Below are positions 33,644-43,210 of a DNA stretch of 64,000 bases, piece by piece. Where the stretch lies: contig JADQCE010000002.1 of the NCBI GenBank assembly GCA_016278265.1, forward strand, positions 310,001 to 374,000, given 5' to 3'. Numbering within the stretch: the first letter of the stretch is position 1; every line of letters starts with the position of its first letter. Origin of the DNA: Halothiobacillus sp. (GTDB lineage Bacteria > Pseudomonadota > Gammaproteobacteria > Halothiobacillales > Halothiobacillaceae). Under the pieces are notes generated by a model, which was not told where the DNA came from, searched no databases, and saw only the letters and a program-made list of their open reading frames with translations. A program made the translations under genes and the position numbers.

Positions 33644-35209
33644 TCAGTCCTCGCGGAGTAGCCCCTGCGCGCGGGCCATGGCGTAGGCCGTCTTCGGCCC
33701 GGTCCAGAGCGAGGGCAGCAGGATCAGCGACACCGGGATGGCGGTGATGACGATGAACTGCTGCAGGACGCTGATCTGGCCGGAGCCCATGTACAACAGC
33801 ATGGCGGCCATCACGGCCATCACGCCACCCCAGAAGGCCCGGATGAGCGGGTGGGGGGCATCGTGGCCCGAGCCGACCATGGCGATGGAGTAGCTCATGG
33901 AATCCCCGGTGGTGGCGACGAAGATCAGCGTGAGCAGCATGATCGCTGCGGCCATCCAGGTACCGCCCGGCAGGGCCTGGGCGACGGAGAGCGTCGCCAC
34001 GTCGAACTGGAAGTTGTTCAGCGGTTCGGTCAGGTCGAAGACGCCGTTGAGCTGGTAGTAGATGCCCGAGCCGCCCAGCAGCGTGAACCAGATGGTGGTG
34101 GCGATCGGTGCCATCACGGCGACCGCGAGGATCATCTGGCGGATGGTGCGCCCGCGCGATATCCGCGCGACGAACACCGCCATCAGCGGCGCATAGCCGA
34201 TGAACCAGGCGAAGAAGAACACCGTCCACCATTGCATCCACCAGCCCGGCGCGGTCTCCGCGGTCATGGTCGCCATGGTGAAGAACGAGCTCAGGTATTC
34301 GCCGACCCCCTGCACGTAGCTGTTGAACAGGAACAGCGTCGGGCCGAACAGGAAAATCACGGCACCGATCGCGATCGCGAGGATGACGTTGAAACGGCTG
34401 AGCAATTGGATGCCGCGGTGCACGCCGGTGACTGCCGAGGTGATGTAGATGGCGCCGAGGAAGGCCAGAATGCCGAGTTGCATGGTGAAGTTGGCCGGCA
34501 GGCCGAACAGTTCATGCAGGCCGTAGGAGAGCTGGGTGGCGAGAAAGCCGATCGGCCCGACCGTGCCGGCAACCACCGCGATCACGCAGAAGGCATCCAC
34601 CACGCCGCCGAACCAGCCGCGCATGATGCGCTCACCAAACACCGGGTAGAGCAGTGTGCGCGGCCGCAGCGGCTGGCCCTTGATGTAGTGCGCGTAGGCC
34701 AGCACCACGGCCGTCAGGGAACCCAGCACCGCCCAGGCGAGAAAGCCCCAGTGCATGAACGATTGTGCCAGGGCGCCGGCGACCGCCTCGGCCGTCCCGG
34801 CCTGGGTGTCGAAGGCCGGCGGAATGACCAAAAAGTGGTACACCGGCTCGCCGGCCGCGAAGAACACGCCGCCACCGGCCAACAGGGTGCACATGATGAT
34901 CGAGAGCCACTTGAACGTGCTCATTTCGGGTGTTTCCAGATCACCAACCCGGGCCTTGGCTGCCGGTGACAGGGCCACCCCAATGCCGATAAAGAAGGTC
35001 AGCAGCAGGAAGATCTGGAAATAGGAGCCCAGTACGCGGGCGGTCCAGGCAAAGCCGGTGCCGATGCCGTCGGCTACCCGGTCCATGTCCCATAGGGACA
35101 GGCCGATGAAGGCGATCACGAAGCCGATAGTCAGGATCAGGACCAGCGGGTCGCCGAAACGGGCGAGGCCGGTCTCGGGCGATTGGCGGGACGACGACGG
35201 TTGGCTCAT
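33644..35209 (-). CDS. BCCT-family betaine/choline/carnitine transporter
   Basis: The 521-residue carrier has about twelve transmembrane helices and the BCCT landmarks: a MHWGFLAWAVLGS segment, GGVVDAFCVIAVVAGTVGPIG, and the signature block with WWMQWWTVFFFAWFIGYAPLMAVFVARISRGRTIR, whose tryptophans bind trimethylammonium groups. Both termini are short and hydrophilic, without the long regulatory tail of BetP. It probably imports glycine betaine or a related osmolyte, in keeping with a halotolerant host. ATG at 35209 is directly preceded by a hairpin that covers the AAGGA ribosome-binding site (see 35210-35238). Confidence 0.95.
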   Translation of the reverse strand: MSQPSSSRQSPETGLARFGDPLVLILTIGFVIAFIGLSLWDMDRVADGIGTGFAWTARVLGSYFQIFLLLTFFIGIGVALSPAAKARVGDLETPEMSTFKWLSIIMCTLLAGGGVFFAAGEPVYHFLVIPPAFDTQAGTAEAVAGALAQSFMHWGFLAWAVLGSLTAVVLAYAHYIKGQPLRPRTLLYPVFGERIMRGWFGGVVDAFCVIAVVAGTVGPIGFLATQLSYGLHELFGLPANFTMQLGILAFLGAIYITSAVTGVHRGIQLLSRFNVILAIAIGAVIFLFGPTLFLFNSYVQGVGEYLSSFFTMATMTAETAPGWWMQWWTVFFFAWFIGYAPLMAVFVARISRGRTIRQMILAVAVMAPIATTIWFTLLGGSGIYYQLNGVFDLTEPLNNFQFDVATLSVAQALPGGTWMAAAIMLLTLIFVATTGDSMSYSIAMVGSGHDAPHPLIRAFWGGVMAVMAAMLLYMGSGQISVLQQFIVITAIPVSLILLPSLWTGPKTAYAMARAQGLLRED

Positions 35210-35238
35210 GGGGAGTCCTTCGTGGTGACGGACTCCCC
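35210..35238 (-). promoter_or_regulatory. Hairpin covering the BCCT ribosome-binding site
   Basis: In the transcript GGGGAGTCC pairs perfectly with GGACTCCCC across an 11-nt loop, and the second arm ends directly before the ATG. The AAGGA sequence overlaps the second arm by three bases. This GC-rich 9-bp stem should hide the ribosome-binding site unless it is opened by a protein, a ligand or changed conditions. Upstream (35262-35281) a 10-bp word CAGGTGAATT is repeated twice in tandem. Confidence 0.55.
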
Positions 35239-35372
35239 GCGTGATGGGTCATCCGTGACCAGGTGAATTCAGGTGAATTTCGCGAAAGATAGCATGCGTG
35301 CGCTCGGATGCCCTGGGTGCGGCAGGTAAGGACGGGTTGCCGAGTCCGGGACACGCCGGGTCGCGTTTGGCT

Positions 35373-36992
35373 TCAATCGCTGGTGCCCTGTCGGTTGTCC
35401 GTATTGAACTGGGCCAGCAGGGTTTGCAGGTCGGCTGCCATCGTCGAGAGGTCCTGGCCGAGTTTGGCAACATCGCGGCTGTTCTCGGTAGTTTCCTCCG
35501 TCTCGCCGGAAATCGAGGTGATGTTGCGGCTCATTTCCTCGGCGACCGCGCTCTGTTCCTCCGTGGCGGTGGCGATCTGGGTGCTCATCTGGCTGATCTC
35601 ATCGACCGCCTCGGTGATCGAGTCGAGCGCCCGGTCGGTGGCACCGGCCTGCTGTTCGACGTCGTCCATGCGGCCGCGGCCCTGCTCGACGCTTTCCACC
35701 GCCGACCGAATACCGTGGCGCAGCGTTTCGATCATGTCGCGGATCTCGCCAGTCGAGTCCTGCGTCTTGCTGGCGAGCGATCGGACCTCCTCGGCGACGA
35801 CGGCAAAGCCCCGGCCGTATTCCCCGGCCCGGGCGGCCTCGATGGCCGCATTCAGGGCGAGCAGGTTGGTCTGATCGGCAATGCCGCCAATCACCTGGAT
35901 GATGCTGTCGATCCGGTCCCCGTGGGCCCGCAGCGATTCGATCGACCCGGCCGTCTGTTCGAATTGACTGGAAAGTTCCCCGACGGCTATGTGGGTGCGG
36001 CGCACCTGCTCCTTGCCGCCGTGGGCTTCGCGATCGGCACGGTCGACGGTTTCGGCTGTGCGGGCGGCGCTGTGAGCGACCTCCTCGACCGTCTGCGCCA
36101 TCTCGTTCATGGCCGTGGCGACCTGTTCGACTTCGCGCGTCTGCTGCTCCATGCGCTGGGATGTTCCGGCCCCAGCGGCGGAAAGCTGGTCGGCGGACGC
36201 GGTGAGCGACAATGCCGACTCGTTGAACTGGCCAAACACCGTGCTCAGGCGGGCCTGCAACAACTTGGCCGACTGGGCGAGCTGGCCGATCTCGTTTTCA
36301 CCTTGGACGTGGATGGGCTGGCGGAGCTTGCCACCGGCGATCCGGCGCAACACGTCGCCGGTTTGCTCAAGGGGGCGGAATACCGCTCGCCAGAGCAGCC
36401 ACGCCAGTGCCATGGTCAGCAGGATGCCGAACCATTCCAGGCCCAGGCTGCCGCTCGCAGCAAGCCAGCTTGGATCGACGATGTCCAATACCTGGATCAC
36501 GCCCAGCACGGCCAGGCTGGTGAGCGAGACTCGCGCCAGGCTCAGGTCGGCCAGTCGCTTTTTCTTTGGCAGCTGCTCGACCTTTTTGTCGTTCATCCAC
36601 CGGTAGAGGCCCTCGGCCTTGGCAATGGCCTCCTGGCTGGGCTTGGTGCGAATCGATTGGTAGCCGATGATCTCGTCGCCGGCATAGACCGGAGTGACGT
36701 AGGCATCCACCCAGTAGTGGTCACCGTTCTTGCAGCGGTTCTTGACCAGTTGGTGCCAGACGCGCCCGGCCTTGATGGTTTGCCAGAGGTCCTTGAAGGC
36801 CGCCGGCGGCATGTCCGGGTGGCGGATGAGGTTGTGCGGTTTGCCGATCAGCTCGTCCCATTCATAGCCGCTGACCTTGATGAAGTCCTGATTGACGTAG
36901 GTGATCTGACCCTTGAGATCCGTGGTGGAGATCAGTTGCATGTCCGCGGGGTAATCGACGTCCTTCTGCGTGACCGGTAGATTGACCTTCAT
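35373..36992 (-). CDS. PAS-domain methyl-accepting chemotaxis protein (Aer-like)
   Basis: The 539-residue chemoreceptor starts with a cytoplasmic PAS domain (about residues 8-120; [34 protein letters not shown]) as in the aerotaxis receptor Aer. Two close hydrophobic segments (about 157-200) follow, then a HAMP-like linker and a long coiled-coil signalling domain. The hairpin tip contains [32 protein letters not shown], conserved for CheA/CheW binding. There is no C-terminal NWxxF tether. ATG 36992 is chosen because [15 protein letters not shown] matches Aer starts; the 34 upstream codons look unconserved. It probably senses redox state through a flavin. No che genes are nearby. Confidence 0.95.
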   Translation of the reverse strand: MKVNLPVTQKDVDYPADMQLISTTDLKGQITYVNQDFIKVSGYEWDELIGKPHNLIRHPDMPPAAFKDLWQTIKAGRVWHQLVKNRCKNGDHYWVDAYVTPVYAGDEIIGYQSIRTKPSQEAIAKAEGLYRWMNDKKVEQLPKKKRLADLSLARVSLTSLAVLGVIQVLDIVDPSWLAASGSLGLEWFGILLTMALAWLLWRAVFRPLEQTGDVLRRIAGGKLRQPIHVQGENEIGQLAQSAKLLQARLSTVFGQFNESALSLTASADQLSAAGAGTSQRMEQQTREVEQVATAMNEMAQTVEEVAHSAARTAETVDRADREAHGGKEQVRRTHIAVGELSSQFEQTAGSIESLRAHGDRIDSIIQVIGGIADQTNLLALNAAIEAARAGEYGRGFAVVAEEVRSLASKTQDSTGEIRDMIETLRHGIRSAVESVEQGRGRMDDVEQQAGATDRALDSITEAVDEISQMSTQIATATEEQSAVAEEMSRNITSISGETEETTENSRDVAKLGQDLSTMAADLQTLLAQFNTDNRQGTSD

Positions 36993-37371
36993 GGTGATTC
37001 TTGCGCTCCGTGCTGAGTTGTGTCGGTCCGGTCGACCGGCCCCGATCCCCGCGGATCGTGTTCGGCGCACCCGGCTGTACCCGACCAAAACCATTGGTTT
37101 TAAGTGGTTTTTGTCGTCGGCGTCGACGCTAGATCAGCCCGTCGGCATATGCCAATAAGCGAATTTTTTACTCCCTCCGATTTGTTGATGCGTGATCGGC
37201 CGAAGGGGCCGGCCGCGGGCCGGATTTTCGCTGGTCTCTGGGCGTTTCGATCGCCGCGCGGATTGACAGGATGGGCCCCGCTCCTTACTGTTTGTACCCT
37301 TTGCCTGCGCCCGGCCCTTCCGCCGATCCGGCGTCGTTTTGTCCACCTCTCCAAGACGCATAAGAATCCAA
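36993..37371. other. Divergent chemoreceptor/alaC control region
   Basis: A 379-bp gap without a supportable gene. It holds the promoter of alaC (37263-37291). A 15-bp palindrome AAAACCATTGGTTTT lies near 37087-37101, with a further TGGTTTTT half just after it, about 100 bp upstream of the chemoreceptor start. A TAAA word and a weak GCCGATAA-like sequence near it on the minus strand hint at a flagellar sigma-28 promoter, but the match is poor. Confidence 0.5.
37263..37291 (+). promoter_or_regulatory. Predicted promoter of alaC-hom
   Basis: A perfect TTGACA (37263-37268) and TACTGT (37286-37291) are separated by 17 bp. The -10 box matches in only three of six positions. The leader would be about 75 nt. 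Confidence 0.55.
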
Positions 37372-38580
37372 GTGAACGAACATTTCGCCCGCATCAAGCG
37401 ACTGCCGCCCTACGTCTTCAATATCATTGGTGAGCTCAAGGCGAAGGCGCGTGCCGCCGGCGAGGACATCGTCGATTTCGGCATGGGCAATCCCGACCAG
37501 CCGACGCCACCGCATATCGTCGAGAAGATGGTCGAGGCCACCCGTCGTGGTGACACGCATCGCTACTCCCAGTCCAAGGGGATTCCGCGCCTGCGCCGGG
37601 CGATTGCCAACTGGTATCGCTCGCGCTACGACGTGGATATCGATCCCGAGTCCGAGGCAATCGTCACCATCGGTTCCAAGGAAGGGCTGGGGCACCTGGC
37701 CATGGCGACCATGTCGGCAGGGGACACCGTGCTGGTGCCCAATCCGGCCTATCCGATCCATCCCTATGGCTCGGTGATCGCGGACGCCGACATCCGCCAC
37801 GTGCGCTTGACCCCGGAGGTGGATTTCTTCGAGGAGCTCATGCGGGCGATCAAGGAGACCTGGCCCAAGCCGAAGATGCTGATCCTCAACTTCCCGGCGA
37901 ACCCGACCACGCAGTGCGTGGACCTGGAGTTCTTCGAGAAGGTGGTCGAGATCTGCCGCGAGGCGGGTATCTGGGTGGTACATGACCTGGCCTATGCCGA
38001 CATCGTCTTCGATGGCTACAAGGCGCCGTCGATCATGCAGGTGCCGGGCGCCAAGGACGTGGCCGTGGAGTTCTTCACGCTCTCGAAGAGCTACAACATG
38101 CCCGGCTGGCGCGTGGGCTTCATGGTGGGCAACCCGACGTTGGTCAACGCGCTGGCACGAATCAAGTCGTACTTCGATTACGGCACCTTCACGCCCATTC
38201 AGGTGGCCTCGATCCTCGCGCTCGAGGGTGATCAGACCTGCGTGCACGAGATCTGCGACATGTACCGGCGTCGCCGCGACGTGCTTTGCGAGGGCCTGAA
38301 CGCGGCCGGTTGGCCGGTCGAGCCGCCCAAGGCGACCATGTTCGTCTGGGCGAAGATCCCCGAGGCTTTTGCCCACATGGGTTCGCTGGAATTCACCAAG
38401 TTGTTGCTGGCCGAGGCCAAAGTGGCCGTCTCGCCGGGCATTGGCTTTGGCGATTACGGCGATGATCACGTGCGTTTCTCCCTGATTGAGAACGAACACC
38501 GCACCCGGCAGGCTATCCGTGGCATCAAGGCGATGTTCCGCGCCCACGGTGTGCCCGTGCCGTCGGAGGGAGGGCAATGA
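37372..38580 (+). CDS. alaC: Alanine transaminase (AlaC-type aminotransferase)
   Basis: A class I/II PLP aminotransferase of 402 residues, closest in features to AlaC/YfdZ, which makes alanine from pyruvate and glutamate. Conserved blocks include [19 protein letters not shown] at the start, [14 protein letters not shown], and the PLP-lysine motif [14 protein letters not shown] (about residues 238-251). [12 protein letters not shown] and [18 protein letters not shown] are also typical. GTG at 37372 is chosen by resemblance of the N-terminus to AlaC; a TTG at 37339 would add 11 residues. It overlaps hom by 4 bp (ATGA), a pairing common in gammaproteobacteria. Confidence 0.92.
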   Translation: MNEHFARIKRLPPYVFNIIGELKAKARAAGEDIVDFGMGNPDQPTPPHIVEKMVEATRRGDTHRYSQSKGIPRLRRAIANWYRSRYDVDIDPESEAIVTIGSKEGLGHLAMATMSAGDTVLVPNPAYPIHPYGSVIADADIRHVRLTPEVDFFEELMRAIKETWPKPKMLILNFPANPTTQCVDLEFFEKVVEICREAGIWVVHDLAYADIVFDGYKAPSIMQVPGAKDVAVEFFTLSKSYNMPGWRVGFMVGNPTLVNALARIKSYFDYGTFTPIQVASILALEGDQTCVHEICDMYRRRRDVLCEGLNAAGWPVEPPKATMFVWAKIPEAFAHMGSLEFTKLLLAEAKVAVSPGIGFGDYGDDHVRFSLIENEHRTRQAIRGIKAMFRAHGVPVPSEGGQ

Positions 38581-39923
38581 GCGACATGCAGACGAATCAA
38601 CATCAAGAATTACCGCCGGTTCGTATCGGCCTGTTGGGGCTAGGTACCGTCGGCGGGGGCGTGGTCAATGTGTTGACCCGTAACGCCGAGGAAATCGCCC
38701 GCCGTGCCGGCCGTCGCATCGAGGTGGTGCATGCATCGGCGCGCAATCTCGACGCCCCTCGTATCTGCCCGCTCGAGGGCATCCTGCTGACCACCAATCC
38801 GATGGAGGTGGTCGAGAACCCCGACGTCGATGTCGTGGTCGAGTTGATCGGCGGCATGCAGCCTGCCGGCGACTTGATGCGCCGGGCGCTCGAGCTGGGC
38901 AAGCCGGTGGTCACCGCCAACAAGGCGCTGGTCGCCCACGAGGGCATGGAGCTGTTCGAGCTGGCCCAGAAGCACCACACCATGGTGGCCTTCGAGGCGG
39001 CAGTGGCCGGCGGCATCCCGATCATCAAGGCGATCCGCGAAGGCCTGGCGGGCAACCGCATCGAGTGGCTGGCCGGCATCATCAACGGCACCGGCAACTA
39101 CATCCTCACCGCCATGCGCGACGAGGGCCGGGCCTTCGCCGAGGTGCTCGCCGAGGCCCAGTACCTGGGCTACGCCGAGGCCGATCCCACCTTTGACGTC
39201 GAGGGGATCGATGCGGCACACAAGCTGACCATCCTCGCCGCGATCGCCTTTGGCATGCCACTCAAGTTCGACGAGGTCTACACGGAAGGAATCTCAGGCA
39301 TCGAGACCGATGATGTGCGGTATGCCGGCGAGTTCGGCTACCAGGTCAAGCATCTGGGGATTGCGCGCCAGCGCGACGACGGTGTCGAACTGCGCGTCCA
39401 CCCGACCTTGATTCCCGAGCGCCGCCTGCTGGCCAACGTCGATGGCGTGCAGAACGCCATATTGGTCTGGGGCGACTCGGTCGGCCCGACCCTGTATTAC
39501 GGTGCCGGCGCGGGCGCCGAGCCCACGGCCTCGGCGGTCGTCGCCGACTTGGTCGACGTGGTGCGCACGCTTACCGCCGACCCGATGCACCGTGTGCCGC
39601 ATCTGGCTGTGGTGCCGGATCAGATCAGCGACATGCCGGTGGTGCCGATGGCCTCGATCGCCACGGCCTACTACCTGCGCTTTGCCGTCGAGGACAAGCG
39701 CGGCGTGCTGGCACGCATCGCCCAGATCCTCGCCGACCACGAGATATCGATCGAGGCGATGATGCAAAAGGAGATGACCGAGGACGAGCGCACGTTGCCG
39801 ATCGTCATGCTGACCCACCAGGTGCGCGAAAAAGACATGGACGATGCGCTCGCCGAGATCGAGGCGCTGGACACAGTCCGCGCCCCGGTCGTGCGCATGC
39901 GCGTGGAGACGCTCGACGCCTGA
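38577..39923 (+). CDS. hom: Homoserine dehydrogenase
   Basis: The 448-residue monofunctional enzyme reduces aspartate semialdehyde to homoserine, the branch point to threonine and methionine. The NAD(P) motif [10 protein letters not shown] is near residue 20. The catalytic region has [41 protein letters not shown] (about 143-183) and [20 protein letters not shown]-terminal ACT domain (about 365-445) suggests feedback control by threonine. It is co-translated with alaC. The products feed thrC (15718) and metY (61517), both elsewhere in this window. Confidence 0.97.
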   Translation: MSDMQTNQHQELPPVRIGLLGLGTVGGGVVNVLTRNAEEIARRAGRRIEVVHASARNLDAPRICPLEGILLTTNPMEVVENPDVDVVVELIGGMQPAGDLMRRALELGKPVVTANKALVAHEGMELFELAQKHHTMVAFEAAVAGGIPIIKAIREGLAGNRIEWLAGIINGTGNYILTAMRDEGRAFAEVLAEAQYLGYAEADPTFDVEGIDAAHKLTILAAIAFGMPLKFDEVYTEGISGIETDDVRYAGEFGYQVKHLGIARQRDDGVELRVHPTLIPERRLLANVDGVQNAILVWGDSVGPTLYYGAGAGAEPTASAVVADLVDVVRTLTADPMHRVPHLAVVPDQISDMPVVPMASIATAYYLRFAVEDKRGVLARIAQILADHEISIEAMMQKEMTEDERTLPIVMLTHQVREKDMDDALAEIEALDTVRAPVVRMRVETLDA

Positions 39924-39925
39924 CG

Positions 39926-41362
39926 GTGGCGAACCTCTTACAGCCCGGCGAATGCAACGAGGCGCTGGCGGCATTGCCAGCGCCTTTCGACCGTCTGGCC
40001 TTTGTCGACGTCGAGACCACCGGCATGCGCCCGACCAGTGACCGGATCACCGAGGTCGCGATCATTCCCGTCGATAATGGCGTGGTGGGCGAGCCCTTCC
40101 AGAGCCTGCTCGACCCGGGGGTGGTGATTCCACCGACCATTACCCGCCTGACCGGTATCAGCGATGACATGGTGGCGGGCGCGCCGGTGTTCGCCCGTTT
40201 GGCCGAGGAGGTGAGCGGGCTGTTCGATGGCCGTTTGCTGGTCGCCCACAACGCCCGCTTCGATGCCGGCTTTCTGCGCAATGCCTTCCGCGCCGCCGGA
40301 CTGGCAGTCACGCTGCGCGAGTTGTGCACGGTCAAGCTCTCGCGACGCCTCGACCGAGGTGAGCGCCGTCATAACCTCGACAGCCTGATTGCCCGCCACG
40401 CGCTGCCGGTGGGCGATCGCCACCGGGCGATGGGCGATTGCCAGGCCCTGCCGGCCCTGCTGGCCCGCTTTGTCGAGCGCGATGGTCTCGGTGCCGTGCT
40501 CGAGGCGCTCGGGCGCCAGATCAAGCGGGCAAGTACCCCGCCCAACCTCGACCCGGTTCGCCTCGACGAGGTGCCCGCGGTCCCGGGCATCTATCGCTTT
40601 TTCGGTGAGCAAGGGGCACTGCTCTACGTCGGCAAGAGCGTCAACCTTCGCTCGCGGGTGCGCTCGCATTTTGCCGACGACCACCGCAACGACCGCGAAA
40701 TGCGGATCGCCCAGCAGACCTTTGATCTCGACTGGGTCGAGACGGCCGGCGAGATCGGGGCGCTGCTCACCGAGGCTCGGCTGGTCAAGCAAGAGCAGCC
40801 AATCTTCAACCGCCGTTTGCGCGCGCAGCGCGGCCTGCTCGCCTGGCACTGGGATGACGAGTCGGCCGAGCCCCCGGCGCTGATGCGAATCGATGAATTG
40901 GCGCCATCGGAGTTGGGGCGCGCACACGGGGTATTCCGCTCACGAGTGAAGGCTAGCGAGCGCCTCAGGGAACTGGCCAAGGAGCACCGACTCTGCCCGC
41001 AATACCTTGGCTTGGAGAAGGGAACGAGCCGTGCCTGCTTCGCCCACCAGATCGGGCAGTGTGGCGGTCTGTGCGCCGGGCGGGAGTCCGAGATTGCCCA
41101 CCGATTGCGCCTCAAGCAGGCCCTCGGGCCGTTGGCGCTCGAGGCATGGCCCTATTCCGGCGCGATTGCGATTCATGAAGCGCGCGACGGCAGGGAAGAG
41201 CGTCATCTTTTCCGCCACTGGCGCTATCTCGGTACGGCCCGTTCCGAAGGGGAGTTGGCCGAGTTGCTGGAGGGCGGCGACGACTATCCGCTGGACATGG
41301 ACATGTACCGGCTGGCGGTGGATGCCATCCGCGGCGGGGCGAAGGTCGAGCCGGTGGAGTAG
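39926..41362 (+). CDS. DnaQ-like exonuclease fused to a UvrC/Cho-like GIY-YIG nuclease
   Basis: A 478-residue two-domain nuclease. The N-terminal half (about residues 20-190) is a DEDDh exonuclease with VDVETTG, AHNARFDAGFL and HRAMGDCQALPALL motifs. The second part (about 208-290) is a GIY-YIG endonuclease like UvrC and Cho (GIYRFF, LYVGKSVNLRSRVRSHF). It is followed by a cysteine-containing segment (CPQYLGLEKG, CFAHQIGQCGGLC) resembling the Cys-rich part of UvrC/Cho. It probably acts in DNA repair, cutting and trimming near lesions. GTG at 39926 follows the hom stop by two bases, so it is likely in the alaC-hom transcript. Confidence 0.88.
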   Translation: MANLLQPGECNEALAALPAPFDRLAFVDVETTGMRPTSDRITEVAIIPVDNGVVGEPFQSLLDPGVVIPPTITRLTGISDDMVAGAPVFARLAEEVSGLFDGRLLVAHNARFDAGFLRNAFRAAGLAVTLRELCTVKLSRRLDRGERRHNLDSLIARHALPVGDRHRAMGDCQALPALLARFVERDGLGAVLEALGRQIKRASTPPNLDPVRLDEVPAVPGIYRFFGEQGALLYVGKSVNLRSRVRSHFADDHRNDREMRIAQQTFDLDWVETAGEIGALLTEARLVKQEQPIFNRRLRAQRGLLAWHWDDESAEPPALMRIDELAPSELGRAHGVFRSRVKASERLRELAKEHRLCPQYLGLEKGTSRACFAHQIGQCGGLCAGRESEIAHRLRLKQALGPLALEAWPYSGAIAIHEARDGREERHLFRHWRYLGTARSEGELAELLEGGDDYPLDMDMYRLAVDAIRGGAKVEPVE

Positions 41363-41400
41363 GGCGGGCTAATCGTGGCGGTCGACGTACCGGCGGACGC

Positions 41401-41470
41401 GGTTCGTGGCTAAAGCCGCCCCTACGACCTCGATCAATACGTGTAGGAGCAGCCTTGGCCGTGAAATCGC
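41401..41470. repeat. REPIN-like pair of REP sequences, GTAGGAGC type
   Basis: Two REP-like units lie head to head. On the minus strand (41428-41401) one reads GTAGGGGCGGCTTTAGCC followed by ACGAA; on the plus strand (41443-41467) the other reads GTAGGAGCAGCCTTGGCC followed by GTGAA. The units align without gaps, and each can form its own small hairpin. The pattern GTAGGAGCGGCTTTAGCC is widespread as a REP in gammaproteobacteria. The pair lies between convergent genes, the usual site for such elements. Confidence 0.7.
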
Positions 41471-41535
41471 TACAGGCACCCCGATGCCACGTGATGTTTG
41501 GTGCCACGCCGACGGGTGGCATGCCCTGACGCCGA

Positions 41536-43050
41536 TTACCCCAGCCGTTCGGCGATCTGCGCCCCGAAGGGCGTGTCGCACTTGAGACGCACGCAGTGTC
41601 GCGCCTCGTCCGGGCCCAGTGACTCGAGCTTCTGCAACTGGTGCTGCAGCACCTGCTCGTCGGCCTCCGAGATGTCCTCGCCGTGTGCCTGGCGCTCGCG
41701 CAGATACTCCAGCAATTGCTCGTTGTCGCACTCGATGAACAGGATCGTGTAGGGCACGCCGATCTCGTCGGCCAGTGACTCGAACTGCGCGCGCCGGGCG
41801 CGCTCGAGGAAGGTGGCGTCGATGGCCATCGGCCAACCGCTCTGCGCCCCCAGCCGGGCGATCTCCGCGAGCCGGTCGTAGGTGCTGTCGCTCGCCATCT
41901 CGGTGTAGCGCTCGGCCGGATCGGTGAACATCCGCTGGCGCTCGGCATCCGAGCGCACCCGGATCGCGCCACGGCCGAGCACCAGTTCGCGGCTGACCAG
42001 TGACTTGCCGCTACCGCTCACGCCCATGGTGATGAACAGTTCCCCTTTGGCTGGGGTGAAGAACGCGTTGGCGAGATCGGTGTATTCGCGGAAATCGGTC
42101 CATGCGGCATCACGCTCCTCGTCGGGCATGCCGTCACGCAGACTGAGTAGGGCGATTTTGGCGCGCACCGCGGCCCGATAGCCCTGATAGAAGCGCAGGG
42201 TCGGCAGGGCCTCGTAGTCCCCGCTGATCTCCAGGTAGCGGTTGACCAGCTGGCGGGCCGGGGCGATCAGCTTGCGTTTGTTGAGGTCCATCAGCGCAAA
42301 GGCCAGATCGTTGGCCGTGTCGGTCCAACGAAAATCATCGTTGAACTCGATGCCGTCGAAGATGGTCACAGCTCCGTCCTGCAGGGCCATGTTGGCCAGG
42401 TGCATGTCGCCGTGGCATTCGCGGATGTGTCCCTCGCGCTTGCGTTGCTCGAGGGTCGGCCGGATGGCCTCGAAGGCCGTGCGCGACAGGCGTTCCATCT
42501 CGGCCAGCCGATCGCGATCGGCATCGGTCTCAAGCAGCAGGGCAATCTGTTCGAGGTTCTGCTGCATGGGGGCCCAGACGGTGTCGGGCTCGCCAAAGTG
42601 CGTTTCGGTGGCGGCGACCTCGGCCTTGGCATGGAAGGCAGCGATCTGGTCGGCGATCTGCTCGACCAGGGCCTCGTCGAGCCCGATGCGACGAGCGACA
42701 TGGTCGAGCCGATCGGCTTGGTCGAAGCGGCGCATGCGGATGACGAATTCTTCGGCGTTGTCGTTCGCCTCGATTAGCTTGCCGTCGGCATCCAGACCCA
42801 GTACCGAGTCGTAGAGCTCGGGGGCCAGCCGGGCATTGAGTCGTAGCTCTTCCTCGCAGAAGTGGCGCCGGCGGTCGAGGCTGGAGAAGTCGAGGAAGCC
42901 GAAGTTCATCGGCTTCTTGATCTTGTAGGCCCAAGGGCCGGTCAGGAACACATGCGAGATATGGGTTTGCAGGTGCTCGAGGGAGGAATCGCTCTCGGCG
43001 AGGTTCTCCTTGAACCGTTCGATCAATCGCTCTTGCGGGTGCTCGGCCAT
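41536..43050 (-). CDS. Fused aminoglycoside-phosphotransferase-like and AAA P-loop kinase
   Basis: A 504-residue fusion. The N-terminal part (about residues 1-320) resembles small-molecule kinases of the APH/choline kinase fold, with YKIKKP near residue 43 and the catalytic HGDMHLANM plus FDGIEFND (Brenner-type and DFG-equivalent motifs). The C-terminal part (about 335-504) is a P-loop kinase with Walker A GVSGSGKS and an adenylylsulfate/zeta-toxin-like layout (IRVRSDAERQRMF, AIDATFLERARR). The combined form is common in proteobacteria but the substrates are unknown. CAGGAG precedes the ATG at 43050. It is divergent from mrcB. Confidence 0.9.
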   Translation of the reverse strand: MAEHPQERLIERFKENLAESDSSLEHLQTHISHVFLTGPWAYKIKKPMNFGFLDFSSLDRRRHFCEEELRLNARLAPELYDSVLGLDADGKLIEANDNAEEFVIRMRRFDQADRLDHVARRIGLDEALVEQIADQIAAFHAKAEVAATETHFGEPDTVWAPMQQNLEQIALLLETDADRDRLAEMERLSRTAFEAIRPTLEQRKREGHIRECHGDMHLANMALQDGAVTIFDGIEFNDDFRWTDTANDLAFALMDLNKRKLIAPARQLVNRYLEISGDYEALPTLRFYQGYRAAVRAKIALLSLRDGMPDEERDAAWTDFREYTDLANAFFTPAKGELFITMGVSGSGKSLVSRELVLGRGAIRVRSDAERQRMFTDPAERYTEMASDSTYDRLAEIARLGAQSGWPMAIDATFLERARRAQFESLADEIGVPYTILFIECDNEQLLEYLRERQAHGEDISEADEQVLQHQLQKLESLGPDEARHCVRLKCDTPFGAQIAERLG

Positions 43051-43210
43051 GGGCGCTCCTGGTTAGGTCGAATCGGGCGTGGCCCGGCGGGTGGACGAGT
43101 GGTGATACGCCGGTTGGCGGCCGCTCGCCCGCATTCGGGGCCTGATAGACTGGCGGCCCGACCGTGCCACATCGCGGTCGGATTCATTTTCAAAAGTGTA
43201 ACAGCGTGGG

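Noticed and set aside
35298-36980. A 560-codon plus-strand frame opposite the chemoreceptor gene
   Set aside because: The minus-strand frame has full PAS and chemoreceptor motifs; the opposite frame has none and a skewed composition.
37040-37120. A sigma-28 flagellar promoter for the chemoreceptor
   Set aside because: Only about half of the -10 consensus positions match.
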